NCBI RefSeq assembly: GCF_004322775.1
Contig: NZ_CP036403.1
Location: 1,550,001 to 1,614,000 of the forward strand
DNA from: Ornithinimicrobium sufpigmenti
GTDB lineage: Bacteria; Actinomycetota; Actinomycetes; Actinomycetales; Dermatophilaceae
Length of the DNA: 64,000 nt
Direction: 5' to 3'
The translations under genes were made by a program, and so were the position numbers. The notes beneath the pieces were generated by a model. It made no database searches and was not told the origin of the DNA. It worked only from the letters and a program-made list of their open reading frames with translations. Below are positions 34,264-42,090 of the stretch, in pieces; within the stretch, counting starts at the first letter, position 1; every line of letters starts with the position of its first letter.

Positions 34264-35904
34264 ATGACCGACTACGGCCACCAGATCCGGCTGGGCATCT
34301 TCCCCACCCCGGACGCCGCCGATCCGCAGCGGGCCGTGGCCCTGGCGCTCGCGGCCGACACCTCGGGCATCGACGTGGTGAGCGTCCAGGACCACCCCTA
34401 CCACAAGGGCCAGCTGGACTCCTGGACCCTGCTGTCCTGGATCGCTGCCCGGACGACCAGCGTGCGGGTCGCCCAGAACGTCGCCAACCTTCCGCTGCGG
34501 CCACCGGTGGTGCTGGCCAACTCGGTCGCCACCCTCGACCTGCTCTCCGGGGGCCGGGCCGACCTCGGCATCGGCGCCGGCGGGTTCTGGGACGCGATCG
34601 TCGCGGCCGGCGGCCCGCGACGCAACCCCGGTGAGGCCGTCGACGCCCTGGTCGAGGCCATCGACGTGGTCCGCCAGGTATGGCGCGGTGAGGGCTCGGT
34701 GCGGGTCGAGGGTGAGCACTACCGGGTCAAGGGCCTGCACTCCGGCCCCGCTCCCGGCGCCACCCCGGCGATCTGGATCGGCGCCTACGGGCCGCGTATG
34801 CAGCGCGTCACCGGCCGGTTGGCCGACGGGTGGCTGCCCAGCATGGGCTACCTGGCCCCGGACCGGCTGCCCGAGGCCAACGCCCGGATCGACGAGGCCG
34901 CGGCCGGCGCGGGACGCGCGCCCCAGGACGTCGTCCGCCTCTACAACGTGCACGGCCGGCTGGGCGGGAGCGCGGCCGGGGCCGGCGGCCGAGGAGGTCT
35001 GCGCGGCAGTGCGGCCGACTGGGCCGAGCAGCTGGCGGAGCTGGCCCTGGAGCACGGCATGTCCACCTTCATCCTGGCCACCGACGATGCGCGCACCGTG
35101 CAGGTCTACGGCCAGGAGGTCGGCCCCGCGCTGCGGGACCTGGTGCAGGCCGAGCGGGACAGCGACACCGCTGGACCGGCTGGACCGGCTTCAGAGGGCG
35201 ACGAGTCACCGCCGCCTGTCGAGGTGAGCACCGGCCCCGGCGGTGCCGGCAACCCGGCCGCCGGCGTGACGACGGTGCCCGTGCCCGCGGGCATCACCCC
35301 CACCCCGGACGACGGCACCCGCCTGACGGGCGAGCTGGAGTGGGACGAAGCCTCCCGGCCGAGCGCCGGCCCGCCTCCCGACGCGCCGGCGGCATACACG
35401 CCCGCCCAGCTCGCGGCGCCGCAGCACCTCATCGACATCCACGACCACCTGCGCGAGGAGCTGACCCGGGTGCGGCAGGTCGTGGACCAGGTACGGGACG
35501 GTCACCTGCAGGTCGGGCAGGCCCGCTCGATCATCAACACGATGGCGATGCGGCAGAACACCTGGACCCTCGGCGCGTTCTGCCAGTCCTACTGCCGGGT
35601 CGTCACCGGGCACCACACCCTCGAGGACCGCTCGGTCTTCCCGCACCTGCGCCGGGCCGAGCCGGGCGTCGCCCCGGTCCTGGACCGGCTCGAGGAGGAG
35701 CACGAGGTCATCGCCGACGTGCTCGACCGGCTCGACCGTGCGCTCGTGCGCCTCGCGGACGAGGAGGGGTATGGCGTGCAGGGCCGGCAGGCGTTGGACG
35801 AGCTGTCGCGCAGCGTCGACCTGCTCACCGACACGCTGCTGTCCCATCTGTCCTACGAGGAGCGGGAGCTGGCCGGGCCGCTGGCCCGGCAGGGGTTCTC
35901 CTAG
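34264..35904 (+). CDS. LLM-class flavin-dependent oxidoreductase fused to a hemerythrin-like domain
   Basis: 546 residues from ATG 34264. Residues 1-300 are a luciferase-like (LLM) oxidoreductase: RLGIFPTPDAADPQRAVALAL, VQDHPYHKGQLDSWTLLSW, LDLLSGGRADLGIGAGGFWD and PAIWIGAYGPRM. A Pro/Gly/Thr-rich linker (about 300-385) leads to a C-terminal four-helix hemerythrin/HHE domain with HLIDIHDHLREELTRVR, VVTGHHTLEDRSVFPHLRR, RLEEEHEVIADVLDRL and LLSHLSYEERELAGPL, whose His and Glu residues would bind a di-iron centre. Fusion of a flavin enzyme to an oxygen- or NO-binding module suggests O2 sensing or delivery, or oxidative-stress control; that is inference. Cofactor may be FMN or F420. Confidence 0.82.
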   Translation: MTDYGHQIRLGIFPTPDAADPQRAVALALAADTSGIDVVSVQDHPYHKGQLDSWTLLSWIAARTTSVRVAQNVANLPLRPPVVLANSVATLDLLSGGRADLGIGAGGFWDAIVAAGGPRRNPGEAVDALVEAIDVVRQVWRGEGSVRVEGEHYRVKGLHSGPAPGATPAIWIGAYGPRMQRVTGRLADGWLPSMGYLAPDRLPEANARIDEAAAGAGRAPQDVVRLYNVHGRLGGSAAGAGGRGGLRGSAADWAEQLAELALEHGMSTFILATDDARTVQVYGQEVGPALRDLVQAERDSDTAGPAGPASEGDESPPPVEVSTGPGGAGNPAAGVTTVPVPAGITPTPDDGTRLTGELEWDEASRPSAGPPPDAPAAYTPAQLAAPQHLIDIHDHLREELTRVRQVVDQVRDGHLQVGQARSIINTMAMRQNTWTLGAFCQSYCRVVTGHHTLEDRSVFPHLRRAEPGVAPVLDRLEEEHEVIADVLDRLDRALVRLADEEGYGVQGRQALDELSRSVDLLTDTLLSHLSYEERELAGPLARQGFS

Positions 35905-35973
35905 TCCGCGACCAGCGGTGCTGGTCCTCCACGTCCTCGGGCCGGCTCACCCAGGGTGACGCGCTAGGCCGGC

Positions 35974-36294
35974 TCAGCTCGTCCAGCTGACCTGCAGCTC
36001 GGCCTTGGCGCCGAAGCGCTCCAGGTGCGAGCCGACGACGAGTGCCATGCGGTCGGCGGCCTCCGCGGTGGCCGCATCGACGTGCAGGCCGAGGGTGTCG
36101 GGGGCCGTGGTGTCCATCAGGCAGGTCGCCTCCAGTCCCTCGAAGCTCATCGACAGGTGCGGCCCGCGGTCGGTCTCGGTGAGGGTCATCTTGCGACCCA
36201 GGTGGGAGCCGAGCTGCTTGGCGTAGCGTGCGGGGGCGTCGGTCGCGACGAGGGCGGTGCGGGTCTGGGTGGTGGTGCTCATCGGCTGGGTCAT
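35974..36294 (-). CDS. DUF2218 family protein
   Basis: 106 residues from ATG 36294, overlapping the stop of the ATPase gene by four bases; ATG 36282 is an alternative. The DUF2218 pattern is visible: ALVATDAPARYAKQLGSHLGRKM, HLSMSFEGLEATCLMDTT, VVGSHLERFGAKAELQVSW. DUF2218 proteins are small, often encoded in siderophore-uptake or siderophore-reductase loci in actinobacteria, and may handle the imported ferri-siderophore. Here it is the last gene of the siderophore ABC operon, supporting that role. No direct functional evidence. Confidence 0.8.
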   Translation of the reverse strand: MTQPMSTTTQTRTALVATDAPARYAKQLGSHLGRKMTLTETDRGPHLSMSFEGLEATCLMDTTAPDTLGLHVDAATAEAADRMALVVGSHLERFGAKAELQVSWTS

Positions 36295-37304
36295 CGGGTG
36301 GCTCCTCGGGTCAGGGTCGGGGCGAAGGGGTGGGTGGTCGTCAGGGTGTCGTGGGTGCCGTGTGTGCCGTGTGTGCCGTGGGTGTGGTGGGTCCCGTTCG
36401 TGCCGGGCAGGTCGGCGGCGACCGGCTCACCGGGCGCGAGCGGCTGCCCGGGGACGAGGGGCACCACGGGCAGGCCCTCGACCTGCGAGACCTGCGAGCT
36501 CTCCGTGGCCTCCGGCACGTGGTCCCGGTCACGGACCGGTGCGCCGGGCGTCCAGAAGACGCCCAGCAGCATGCCGTGCAGGTCCTGCACGACGATGTCC
36601 ATGTCGAAGACCTCGCGCAGCACCTCGCGCTGCATGATCTGCGCAGGGGTGCCGATGCTGACCACCGAGCCGTCGCGCATCGCCACGATGTGGTCGGCGA
36701 AGGCGGAGGCGAAGTTGATGTCGTGCAGCACCACCACGACGGTCTTGCCCAGGTCGTCGGCCGCACGACGCAGCAGCTTCATGGTGTGCGCCGCGTGCTT
36801 CATGTCCAGGTTGTTCAACGGCTCGTCCAGCAGCACGTAGTCGGTGTCCTGGGCCAGCACCATCGCCACGTAGGCCCGCTGCCGCTGCCCGCCGGAGACC
36901 TCGTCCAGGTAGCGGCCCTCCAGGTCCTCCAGGTCGAGGAAGGCGATGGAGCGGTCGATGATCTCCTCGTCGGCCTGGGTCAGCCGGCCCCGCGAGTAGG
37001 GGAAGCGGCCGAAGGCCACCAGCTGCCGGATCGTCAGCCGGGTGATGAAGTGGTTCTCCTGGCGCAGGATCGACAGGATCTTGGCCAGGTCCTTGGACGC
37101 GGTGCGGGTGACGTCGTAGCCGGCCACCTCGATGACACCGTCGTCCAGCCCCTGCAGGCGGCCGATCATGGTGAGCAGCGTCGACTTGCCGGCCCCGTTG
37201 GGCCCGATGAGGGCGGTGATGCCGCCAGCGGGAATCTGCAGGTCGACGGGGCCGATACGGACCTCGCTGCTGTAGTCCTTGCGGACCGTGGTCAGGGTGA
37301 TCAC
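36291..37304 (-). CDS. Ferric-siderophore ABC ATPase with His-rich C-terminal tail
   Basis: 337 residues from GTG 37304. Walker A is GPNGAGKSTLLTMIG, the signature EVSGGQRQRAYVAMVLAQ, Walker B YVLLDEPLNNLDM and the H-loop VVVLHDINFASAF, as in the FecE/FepC group; the DVTRTASKDLAKILSILRQE phrase recalls the YclP type. The catalytic fold ends near residue 255. The extra 80 residues are Pro/Val-rich, ending in a His-Gly-Thr array (THHTHGTHGTHGTH). Such a tail is not typical of FecE proteins and could bind metal. Overlaps genes on both sides by four bases. Confidence 0.87.
   Translation of the reverse strand: MITLTTVRKDYSSEVRIGPVDLQIPAGGITALIGPNGAGKSTLLTMIGRLQGLDDGVIEVAGYDVTRTASKDLAKILSILRQENHFITRLTIRQLVAFGRFPYSRGRLTQADEEIIDRSIAFLDLEDLEGRYLDEVSGGQRQRAYVAMVLAQDTDYVLLDEPLNNLDMKHAAHTMKLLRRAADDLGKTVVVVLHDINFASAFADHIVAMRDGSVVSIGTPAQIMQREVLREVFDMDIVVQDLHGMLLGVFWTPGAPVRDRDHVPEATESSQVSQVEGLPVVPLVPGQPLAPGEPVAADLPGTNGTHHTHGTHGTHGTHDTLTTTHPFAPTLTRGATR
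36347..36392. repeat. In-frame 9-bp tandem repeat encoding His-Gly-Thr
   Basis: Near-identical 9-base units (plus strand GTGTGCCGT and variants) encode the THGTHGTHGTH stretch of the siderophore ATPase tail. Copy number may vary between strains. Confidence 0.6.
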
Positions 37305-38371
37305 AGGCGTCCCTTCCTCAGGATGACGTACAGGAAGACTGATCCGCCCACGAGCTCGATGATGATCGAGACGACTCCCTGGGCGTAGAAGATGTTGTGC
37401 ATGACGAAGTAGGCGCCGGAGAGCACGACGAAGCCGGTGAGCGCGGCGACCGGGAAGATCCGGCGGTGGTCGTAGGTGTCGGCGAACTGGTAGGACAAGG
37501 TGGCGACCAGGAACCCCAGGAAGGTCATCGGGCCGACCAGGGCGGTGGAGACCGCCATCAGGATGGAGACCAGGAAGAGCACCCGCAGCGTCTCGTAGCG
37601 GTGGTTCAGTCCCAGGTTGAGGGTGGTCTCCTTGCCGAGGGCGAGCACGTTGAGCCGTGGCGAGCTCCAGAAGAGCAGGCCGGCCGCGAGGATGACCAGG
37701 GGGATCGCCACCGGGAAGTAGCTGGGGTCGGCGTTGCTCACCGAGCCGAACAGGCGGGCGGTGAGGATGTCGAACTCGCTGGGGGAGAGCAGGCGCTGCA
37801 TGAACGTCGAGACCGAGCCCAGCCCGCCGCCGATGATGATGCCGACCAGCAGCATGACGTGGATGTTGCCGTGCTTGCCGGAGAGCAGCCAGCCGTACAG
37901 CGCCAGCGCCAGGGCGACCATGATGACGACCAGCAGCACGAACTGCCGGACCCCGGTGAAGTACATGATGCCGGCGGCGCCCAGCACGAAGACCGCGGTG
38001 GTCTGCACCGCGATGTACAGCGACTCGAAACCCATGATCGAGGGCGTCAGGATGCGGTTGTTGGTGACCGTCTGGAAGCTCACGGTCGCCACCGCGTGGC
38101 AGACGGCGACGATCGCCATCACCACGACGTTGGTGACCCGCATGTCCACGATGAGCCAGAAGCCGCGGGAGCCGTAGGGCATGGGGTTGTCCCACACGAG
38201 CAGGCCGACCCCGAAGAACAGGGCGAGGGAGATCAGGATCCCGAGCACGATCCGGTAGCGCAGGCGGGAGGCCTGGGTCGGCATCGGGCCGGATCCGGGC
38301 CGCTCGCGCTGGACCTTCGTGACAGGCGAGGTCGCAGTCGAGGTGACGGGGGAGGTCATCGGCTCAGCCAC
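37301..38371 (-). CDS. FecCD-type siderophore ABC permease, second subunit
   Basis: 356 residues from GTG 38371, eight bases inside the preceding gene; ATG 38359 is possible. Roughly nine membrane helices are visible. Motifs include MRVTNVVVMAIVAVCHAVATVSFQT, ILTPSIMGFESLY and LNLGLNHRYETLRVLFLVS, the last being the EAA-like loop that contacts the ATPase. The VTNNRILTPSIMGFE phrase is typical of YclO-type petrobactin/catecholate siderophore permeases. Together with the other permease it forms the heterodimeric channel. GTGA overlap with the ATPase gene. Confidence 0.87.
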   Translation of the reverse strand: MAEPMTSPVTSTATSPVTKVQRERPGSGPMPTQASRLRYRIVLGILISLALFFGVGLLVWDNPMPYGSRGFWLIVDMRVTNVVVMAIVAVCHAVATVSFQTVTNNRILTPSIMGFESLYIAVQTTAVFVLGAAGIMYFTGVRQFVLLVVIMVALALALYGWLLSGKHGNIHVMLLVGIIIGGGLGSVSTFMQRLLSPSEFDILTARLFGSVSNADPSYFPVAIPLVILAAGLLFWSSPRLNVLALGKETTLNLGLNHRYETLRVLFLVSILMAVSTALVGPMTFLGFLVATLSYQFADTYDHRRIFPVAALTGFVVLSGAYFVMHNIFYAQGVVSIIIELVGGSVFLYVILRKGRL

Positions 38372-39365
38372 GGCGACCCTGCCGCACGATGAGGGTGATG
38401 AAGACGACGGCGCCGACGATCCCCAGGATGAGGGAGACCGGCACCTCGAAGGGCGCGATGATGGTCCGGCCGACGAGGTCGCAGACCGTCACGATCGCGA
38501 TACCCAGCAGGCATACCCAGGGCAGGTTGCTGCGCAGGTCGTCGCCGCGGATCATCGACACGACGTTGGGCACGATGAGACCCAGGAAGGGCAGGTTGCC
38601 CACGACGACGGTGACCACGCCGGTGGCGACCGCGATGAGCACGGTGCCGATGAGCACCATCCGGTTGTAGTTGACCCCCACGTTGGTCGCGATGTCCTCG
38701 CCCAGGCCGGCCACGGTGAGCCGGTCGGCCAGGATGAAGACGCCGATCACGACCACGACCACCACCCAGAGCACCTCGTACTGCCCCCGCAGCACCGAGG
38801 TGAAGCTGCCGGCGAACCAGATGCCCAGGCTCTGCAGCATGTCCGTCTGCAGGGCGATGAAGGTGGAGATGGAGCCGACGACCGCGCCGAGCATGATGCC
38901 CACGATCGGCACGATGAGCGAGGTGCGCAGCGAGACCCGACGCAGGAAGAGGAAGAAGATCATCGTGCCGATGAACGCCGCCACGACCGCCCCGACCATC
39001 CGGGTCAGGATGCTCGCGGTGGGCAGCAGGATCATCACGGTCAGCAGGCCCAGCCCGGCCCACTCGGTCGTGCCGGTCGTGGTGGGTTCGACGAAGCGGT
39101 TCTGGGTGAGCAGCTGCATGACCAGGCCGCACATCGCCATCGCGGCCCCGGCCAGGACCAGCGCGATCGTGCGCGGCACCCGGGTGATGGCGAACATCTG
39201 GGCGCCGTCCTCGCTGCCGAAGATGTCGTAGACGCCGGTGAACAGGGACAGAGCGAGCAGCGCCGACACACCGAGGACGCCCAGCAGCAGCTTGGCGTCC
39301 AGGAGGGGTCCCTTGGTAGATCGCCCCTGGGCAGGGCGCTGGGGTGTCGTGGTGCTCGTGGTCAC
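38364..39365 (-). CDS. FecCD-type siderophore ABC permease, first subunit
   Basis: 333 residues from GTG 39365. About nine membrane helices; motifs include VPRTIALVLAGAAMAMCGLVMQLLTQNRFVEP, where the usual FecCD permease pattern is RxPR...G..L..G...Q...RNPLA.P, and NVGVNYNRMVLIGTVLI with GNLPFLGLIVPNVVSMIRG. Like YclN in Bacillus it replaces NPLA by a different TTTGTTEW stretch. Partner of the adjacent permease; imports ferric siderophore across the membrane. It lies 106 bases after the binding-protein gene, the gap containing a hairpin and short repeats. Confidence 0.87.
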   Translation of the reverse strand: MTTSTTTPQRPAQGRSTKGPLLDAKLLLGVLGVSALLALSLFTGVYDIFGSEDGAQMFAITRVPRTIALVLAGAAMAMCGLVMQLLTQNRFVEPTTTGTTEWAGLGLLTVMILLPTASILTRMVGAVVAAFIGTMIFFLFLRRVSLRTSLIVPIVGIMLGAVVGSISTFIALQTDMLQSLGIWFAGSFTSVLRGQYEVLWVVVVVVIGVFILADRLTVAGLGEDIATNVGVNYNRMVLIGTVLIAVATGVVTVVVGNLPFLGLIVPNVVSMIRGDDLRSNLPWVCLLGIAIVTVCDLVGRTIIAPFEVPVSLILGIVGAVVFITLIVRQGRRG

Positions 39366-39396
39366 AGAGGGCCTTGGTCGTAGGAGATGACGGGCG

Positions 39397-39423
39397 TCCG
39401 GCGGCTTCCGGCGGCTTCCGGCG
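39397..39423. repeat. 10-bp tandem repeat TCCGGCGGCT, 2.7 copies
   Basis: TCCGGCGGCT at 39397-39406 and 39407-39416, then TCCGGCG. Lies between the binding-protein and permease genes, next to the hairpin at 39428-39458. Confidence 0.6.
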
Positions 39424-39427
39424 ACAG

Positions 39428-39458
39428 GGTGCCCGGCCCCGCGGGGGAACCGGGCACC
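39428..39458 (-). terminator. Intra-operon hairpin after the siderophore binding-protein gene
   Basis: GGTGCCCGG (39428-39436) pairs with CCGGGCACC (39450-39458); the loop itself contains CCCCGCGGGG. It lies 14 bases past the binding-protein stop on the minus strand. It may be a partial terminator or 3' stabiliser giving more binding protein than permease. Confidence 0.6.
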
Positions 39459-39471
39459 ATGCCGGTCCGGG

Positions 39472-40512
39472 TCAGCCCGCGTTCTCGAAGGCGTCGGCCA
39501 GCGAGTTCAGGTACTCGGTGTAGGTCTGGATGCCTTCGTTGGTGTAGGTGTCGCTGGGCATGTAGACGATACGGCCCTCCTTGACGGCGGTGACGTTGGC
39601 CAGGGCCTCGCTGTTCTCCAGGACCTGGGCGGCGGGGGAGTAGTTCGGGTCGTCGGCGGCGACGGCGGCATCGCGGTCCATGACCAGGATCCAGTCGGGG
39701 TTGGAGGAGGCGATCGCCTCCACGGAGATGTCGTCGCCCTGGTGGTCCTCGCTGCCGTCGGTCTCCAGCGCGGGGGTCATGCCGACGAGGTCGAAGATCG
39801 GGCCGATGGTGCGGCCGTTGCCGGGGGCGACGTAGCCGATCTCACCGCCGGAGGTGATGACGGCCATCACCGTGTCGGCCGGGTCGTAGGCGGCCTTGGC
39901 CCGCTCCACGGCGGCGTCCAGGTCGGCGTTGAGGGACTCGGCGTCGGCCTCCTTGCCGAAGATGGTGCCCAGCACGGTGATCTGCCGCTTGAGCTCGGCG
40001 TCCAGGGGCTCGTCCTCGCGGGGGTCGAGGTCCAGCACGACCGCGTCGGGGGCCAGGCGCTCGAAGTCGCTGCGGTAGTCGGCGAACCGCTGGCCGTTGA
40101 TGATCAGGTCGGGCTCGGCCGCGACGACGGCCTCGAGGTCCGGCTCACGGTGGTTGCCCAGGTCGATGACGGAGGAGTCCTGGGCGTAGGACAGGGTGTC
40201 CGGCATCAGCGCGACGGCGGCGGCGGTGAGCTCGACGCCCCAGGCGTCCAGCGTCTCGAAGGTCCGGTTGTCGGTCGCGACCACGGACTGCGGCGGCAGC
40301 GCGATGGTGTGGGTGCCGTTGTTGTCCTCGATCTCCACCGAGGTTGCCTCAGCGCCGGCCTCGGACCCCTCCTCGGTGGCGCCCGCGCCGCCAGCGGCGG
40401 GGGTCTCCGGGGTGTCCGCAGCGCTGTCGCTCCCGCAGGCGGTCAGGACGAGGGCAGAGGCCGCGAGGGTCGCGATCATCGCGACGCGCGGGCGGCTGAC
40501 AGTCTTGGTCAT
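39472..40512 (-). CDS. Iron-siderophore ABC transporter substrate-binding lipoprotein
   Basis: 346 residues from ATG 40512, with GAGGA eight bases upstream. Signal peptide with lipobox LTACGS, Cys about residue 26, so it is membrane-anchored outside the cell. A Gly/Glu-rich linker is followed by a class III periplasmic-binding fold: VVATDNRTFETLDAWGVE, DLEAVVAAEPDLIING, SNPDWILVMDRDAAV and VTAVKEGRIVYMPSDTYTNEG. It resembles YclQ/CeuE-type catecholate siderophore proteins. First gene of an operon with two permeases, ATPase and DUF2218. Two IdeR-type boxes upstream predict iron repression. Confidence 0.9.
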   Translation of the reverse strand: MTKTVSRPRVAMIATLAASALVLTACGSDSAADTPETPAAGGAGATEEGSEAGAEATSVEIEDNNGTHTIALPPQSVVATDNRTFETLDAWGVELTAAAVALMPDTLSYAQDSSVIDLGNHREPDLEAVVAAEPDLIINGQRFADYRSDFERLAPDAVVLDLDPREDEPLDAELKRQITVLGTIFGKEADAESLNADLDAAVERAKAAYDPADTVMAVITSGGEIGYVAPGNGRTIGPIFDLVGMTPALETDGSEDHQGDDISVEAIASSNPDWILVMDRDAAVAADDPNYSPAAQVLENSEALANVTAVKEGRIVYMPSDTYTNEGIQTYTEYLNSLADAFENAG

Positions 40513-40538
40513 CGAGTGGTCCTCATCAGGTGAGCCGG

Positions 40539-40557
40539 TTAGGTAAGGCGACCCTAA
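40539..40557. promoter_or_regulatory. DtxR/IdeR iron box 1
   Basis: TTAGGTAAGGCGACCCTAA matches 16 of 19 positions of the remembered consensus TTAGGTTAGGCTAACCTAA. It starts 27 bases upstream of the binding-protein ATG at 40512. Confidence 0.75.
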
Positions 40558-40577
40558 CCTGGGACCAGGAATAAACC

Positions 40578-40596
40578 AAAGGTCAGCCTAACCTAA
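40578..40596. promoter_or_regulatory. DtxR/IdeR iron box 2
   Basis: AAAGGTCAGCCTAACCTAA matches 15 of 19 positions of the same consensus, 20 bases beyond box 1. Paired boxes are typical of strongly iron-repressed siderophore genes. Confidence 0.7.
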
Positions 40597-40635
40597 ATGG
40601 CTGTGACCTTCCTCACGGGCGGCGAGGCGCCTCCT

Positions 40636-40656
40636 GCCGGCCCCACCCGGGCCGGC
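40636..40656 (-). terminator. Possible terminator after ppk2
   Basis: GCCGGCCC (40636-40643) pairs with GGGCCGGC (40649-40656) around a five-base loop, 30 bases downstream of the ppk2 stop on the minus strand. Confidence 0.5.
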
Positions 40657-40686
40657 CGGCCAGCGAGGCCAGCCAGGCAGCTGACG

Positions 40687-41640
40687 TCAGCTCATGTCCT
40701 CGCGCCACCGCCGGTCGACCGGCCTGCCCGCGCGGGCCGCGACCTCCGCTGCGTGGTCGGGCACCTGCAGCACGAGGGAGCGGTCGGTGCGCTGATACCC
40801 GGTCGACGGAGGACGCTCCGGCATGGCCAGCTCCGGCAGCTCGACCTCCTCGTAGGGGATGGAGGAGAGCAGGTGGGCGATCATGTTGATCCTGGCCGAG
40901 CGTTTGTCGTCGGACTCCACGACGTGCCACCGGGCCGGCTCGACGTCGGTGTGGACGAACATCTCGTCCTTGGCCCGGCTGTAGTCCTCCCACCGGGTCA
41001 GGCTCTCCAGGTCGGTCTGGGACAGCTTCCACCGGCGCATCGGGTCCTCCAGCCGGGAACGGAAGCGGCGCAGCTGCTCCCCGTCGCTGACCGAGAACCA
41101 GTACTTGCGCAGGATGATCCCGTCCTCGATGAGCATCCGCTCGAAGATCGGGCACTGGCGCAGGAAACGGCGGTGCTCCTCGTGGGTGCAATAGCCCATC
41201 ACTCGCTCCACCCCGGCCCGGTTGTACCAGGACCGGTCGAAGAGCCGGATCTCCCCGGCCGCGGGCAGGTGCGGGACGTAGCGCTGGAAGTACCACTGCG
41301 TGCGCTCGCGCTCGGTGGGCATGGGCAGGGCCACGATCTGGGCGACCCGGGGCGAGAGGTACTCGGTCACCCGCTTGATCGCCCCGCCCTTGCCGGCGGC
41401 GTCCCGCCCCTCGAAGACCACGACGACCCGCTGGCCGCGCTCGCGGACCCACTCCTGCATCTGCACCAGCTCCTGCTGCAGGCGCAGCAGCTCCGACTCG
41501 TAGACCTTCCTGCCGATCTTGCTACCGATCTTGCTGCCGATCTTCGTGCCGCTTCTCGCGCTCCTCGCGTCGAGCCCAGAGGCACTGCGGCCGGGACCGC
41601 TCGCGGGGTCGCTCTCGGGCTGGTGCGTCATGGAGCCCAT
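40687..41640 (-). CDS. ppk2: Polyphosphate kinase 2
   Basis: 317 residues from ATG 41640; ATG 41631 is also plausible. PPK2 transfers phosphate between polyphosphate and nucleotides. Walker A is FEGRDAAGKGGAIKR, the lid region holds PTERERTQWYFQRYVPHLP, and Walker B is IRLFDRSWYNRAGVERVMG; KYWFSVSDGEQLRRFRSR and RWKLSQTDLESLTRWEDYS are later family motifs. Single-domain, class I-like. The N-terminal 45 residues are disordered, with KIGSKIGSKIG encoded by a 12-base tandem repeat. It lies between the siderophore operon and a divergent small gene. Confidence 0.9.
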   Translation of the reverse strand: MGSMTHQPESDPASGPGRSASGLDARSARSGTKIGSKIGSKIGRKVYESELLRLQQELVQMQEWVRERGQRVVVVFEGRDAAGKGGAIKRVTEYLSPRVAQIVALPMPTERERTQWYFQRYVPHLPAAGEIRLFDRSWYNRAGVERVMGYCTHEEHRRFLRQCPIFERMLIEDGIILRKYWFSVSDGEQLRRFRSRLEDPMRRWKLSQTDLESLTRWEDYSRAKDEMFVHTDVEPARWHVVESDDKRSARINMIAHLLSSIPYEEVELPELAMPERPPSTGYQRTDRSLVLQVPDHAAEVAARAGRPVDRRWREDMS

Positions 41641-41679
41641 GGTGCCACCACCGGCCCGGCGAGGCGCGGCGTGTTGTCG

Positions 41680-41685
41680 TACGCT
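41680..41685 (+). promoter_or_regulatory. Probable -10 box, leaderless
   Basis: TACGCT ends seven bases before ATG 41693; no ribosome site is present. Confidence 0.45.
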
Positions 41686-41692
41686 TGTTCGT

Positions 41693-42052
41693 ATGTCGAG
41701 TGGACCTCCTGGCTGGCCCGACCGGGTGCCGCCGGCCGGCGTGCCCGGCTGGGAGCAGGCGGCCGTGTCCTGGCTGCTCGACCAGTGCCCGGCCGACTAC
41801 CGGGGGTATGCCGCGTGGCGGCGCCACCCGGCCGCCCTGGCCTGGGTCGCCACCCGTCACCTGGAGGCCCAGCTGGCGGCGATGCGTGGTGCCTGGCGGG
41901 ACGTGCGTCCCGAGCTGGGACCGGTCCTGCCGCCCGGCTCGATCGGGGACGTGCTGGAGTCGCTGGCCCGCGAGGGGCTGCGGCTGCGTGCCAACCACCG
42001 CGCCGCGGGGCTGCTGCTCGAAGCGCTCCGGCTGCGGGCACCTCTCCGTTAG
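41693..42052 (+). CDS. Conserved hypothetical protein
   Basis: 119 residues from ATG 41693. The sequence is alpha-helical, with Trp/Pro-rich opening (SGPPGWPDRVPPAGVPGWE), then CPADYRGYAAWRRHPAALAWVA and repeated Leu/Arg helices. I have seen similar proteins as uncharacterised actinobacterial genes but cannot name a family. No signal or membrane segment. Its start lies 52 bases from the divergent ppk2 start, and the BCCT gene starts 38 bases downstream with its own promoter-like box. Confidence 0.6.
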   Translation: MSSGPPGWPDRVPPAGVPGWEQAAVSWLLDQCPADYRGYAAWRRHPAALAWVATRHLEAQLAAMRGAWRDVRPELGPVLPPGSIGDVLESLAREGLRLRANHRAAGLLLEALRLRAPLR

Positions 42053-42077
42053 AGTCACCCGGCGGGTGCTCCTGGAC

Positions 42078-42083
42078 TAAGGT
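42078..42083 (+). promoter_or_regulatory. Probable -10 box of the BCCT gene
   Basis: TAAGGT ends seven bases before ATG 42091, with no Shine-Dalgarno, as in a leaderless transcript. Confidence 0.45.
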
Positions 42084-42090
42084 CCTCGCC

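Noticed and set aside
40597-42090. Upstream extension of the BCCT frame to 1195 codons
   Set aside because: The extension runs antisense to ppk2 and through another gene's frame; the real start ATG 42091 has a -10 box seven bases upstream and gives a normal transporter N-terminus.
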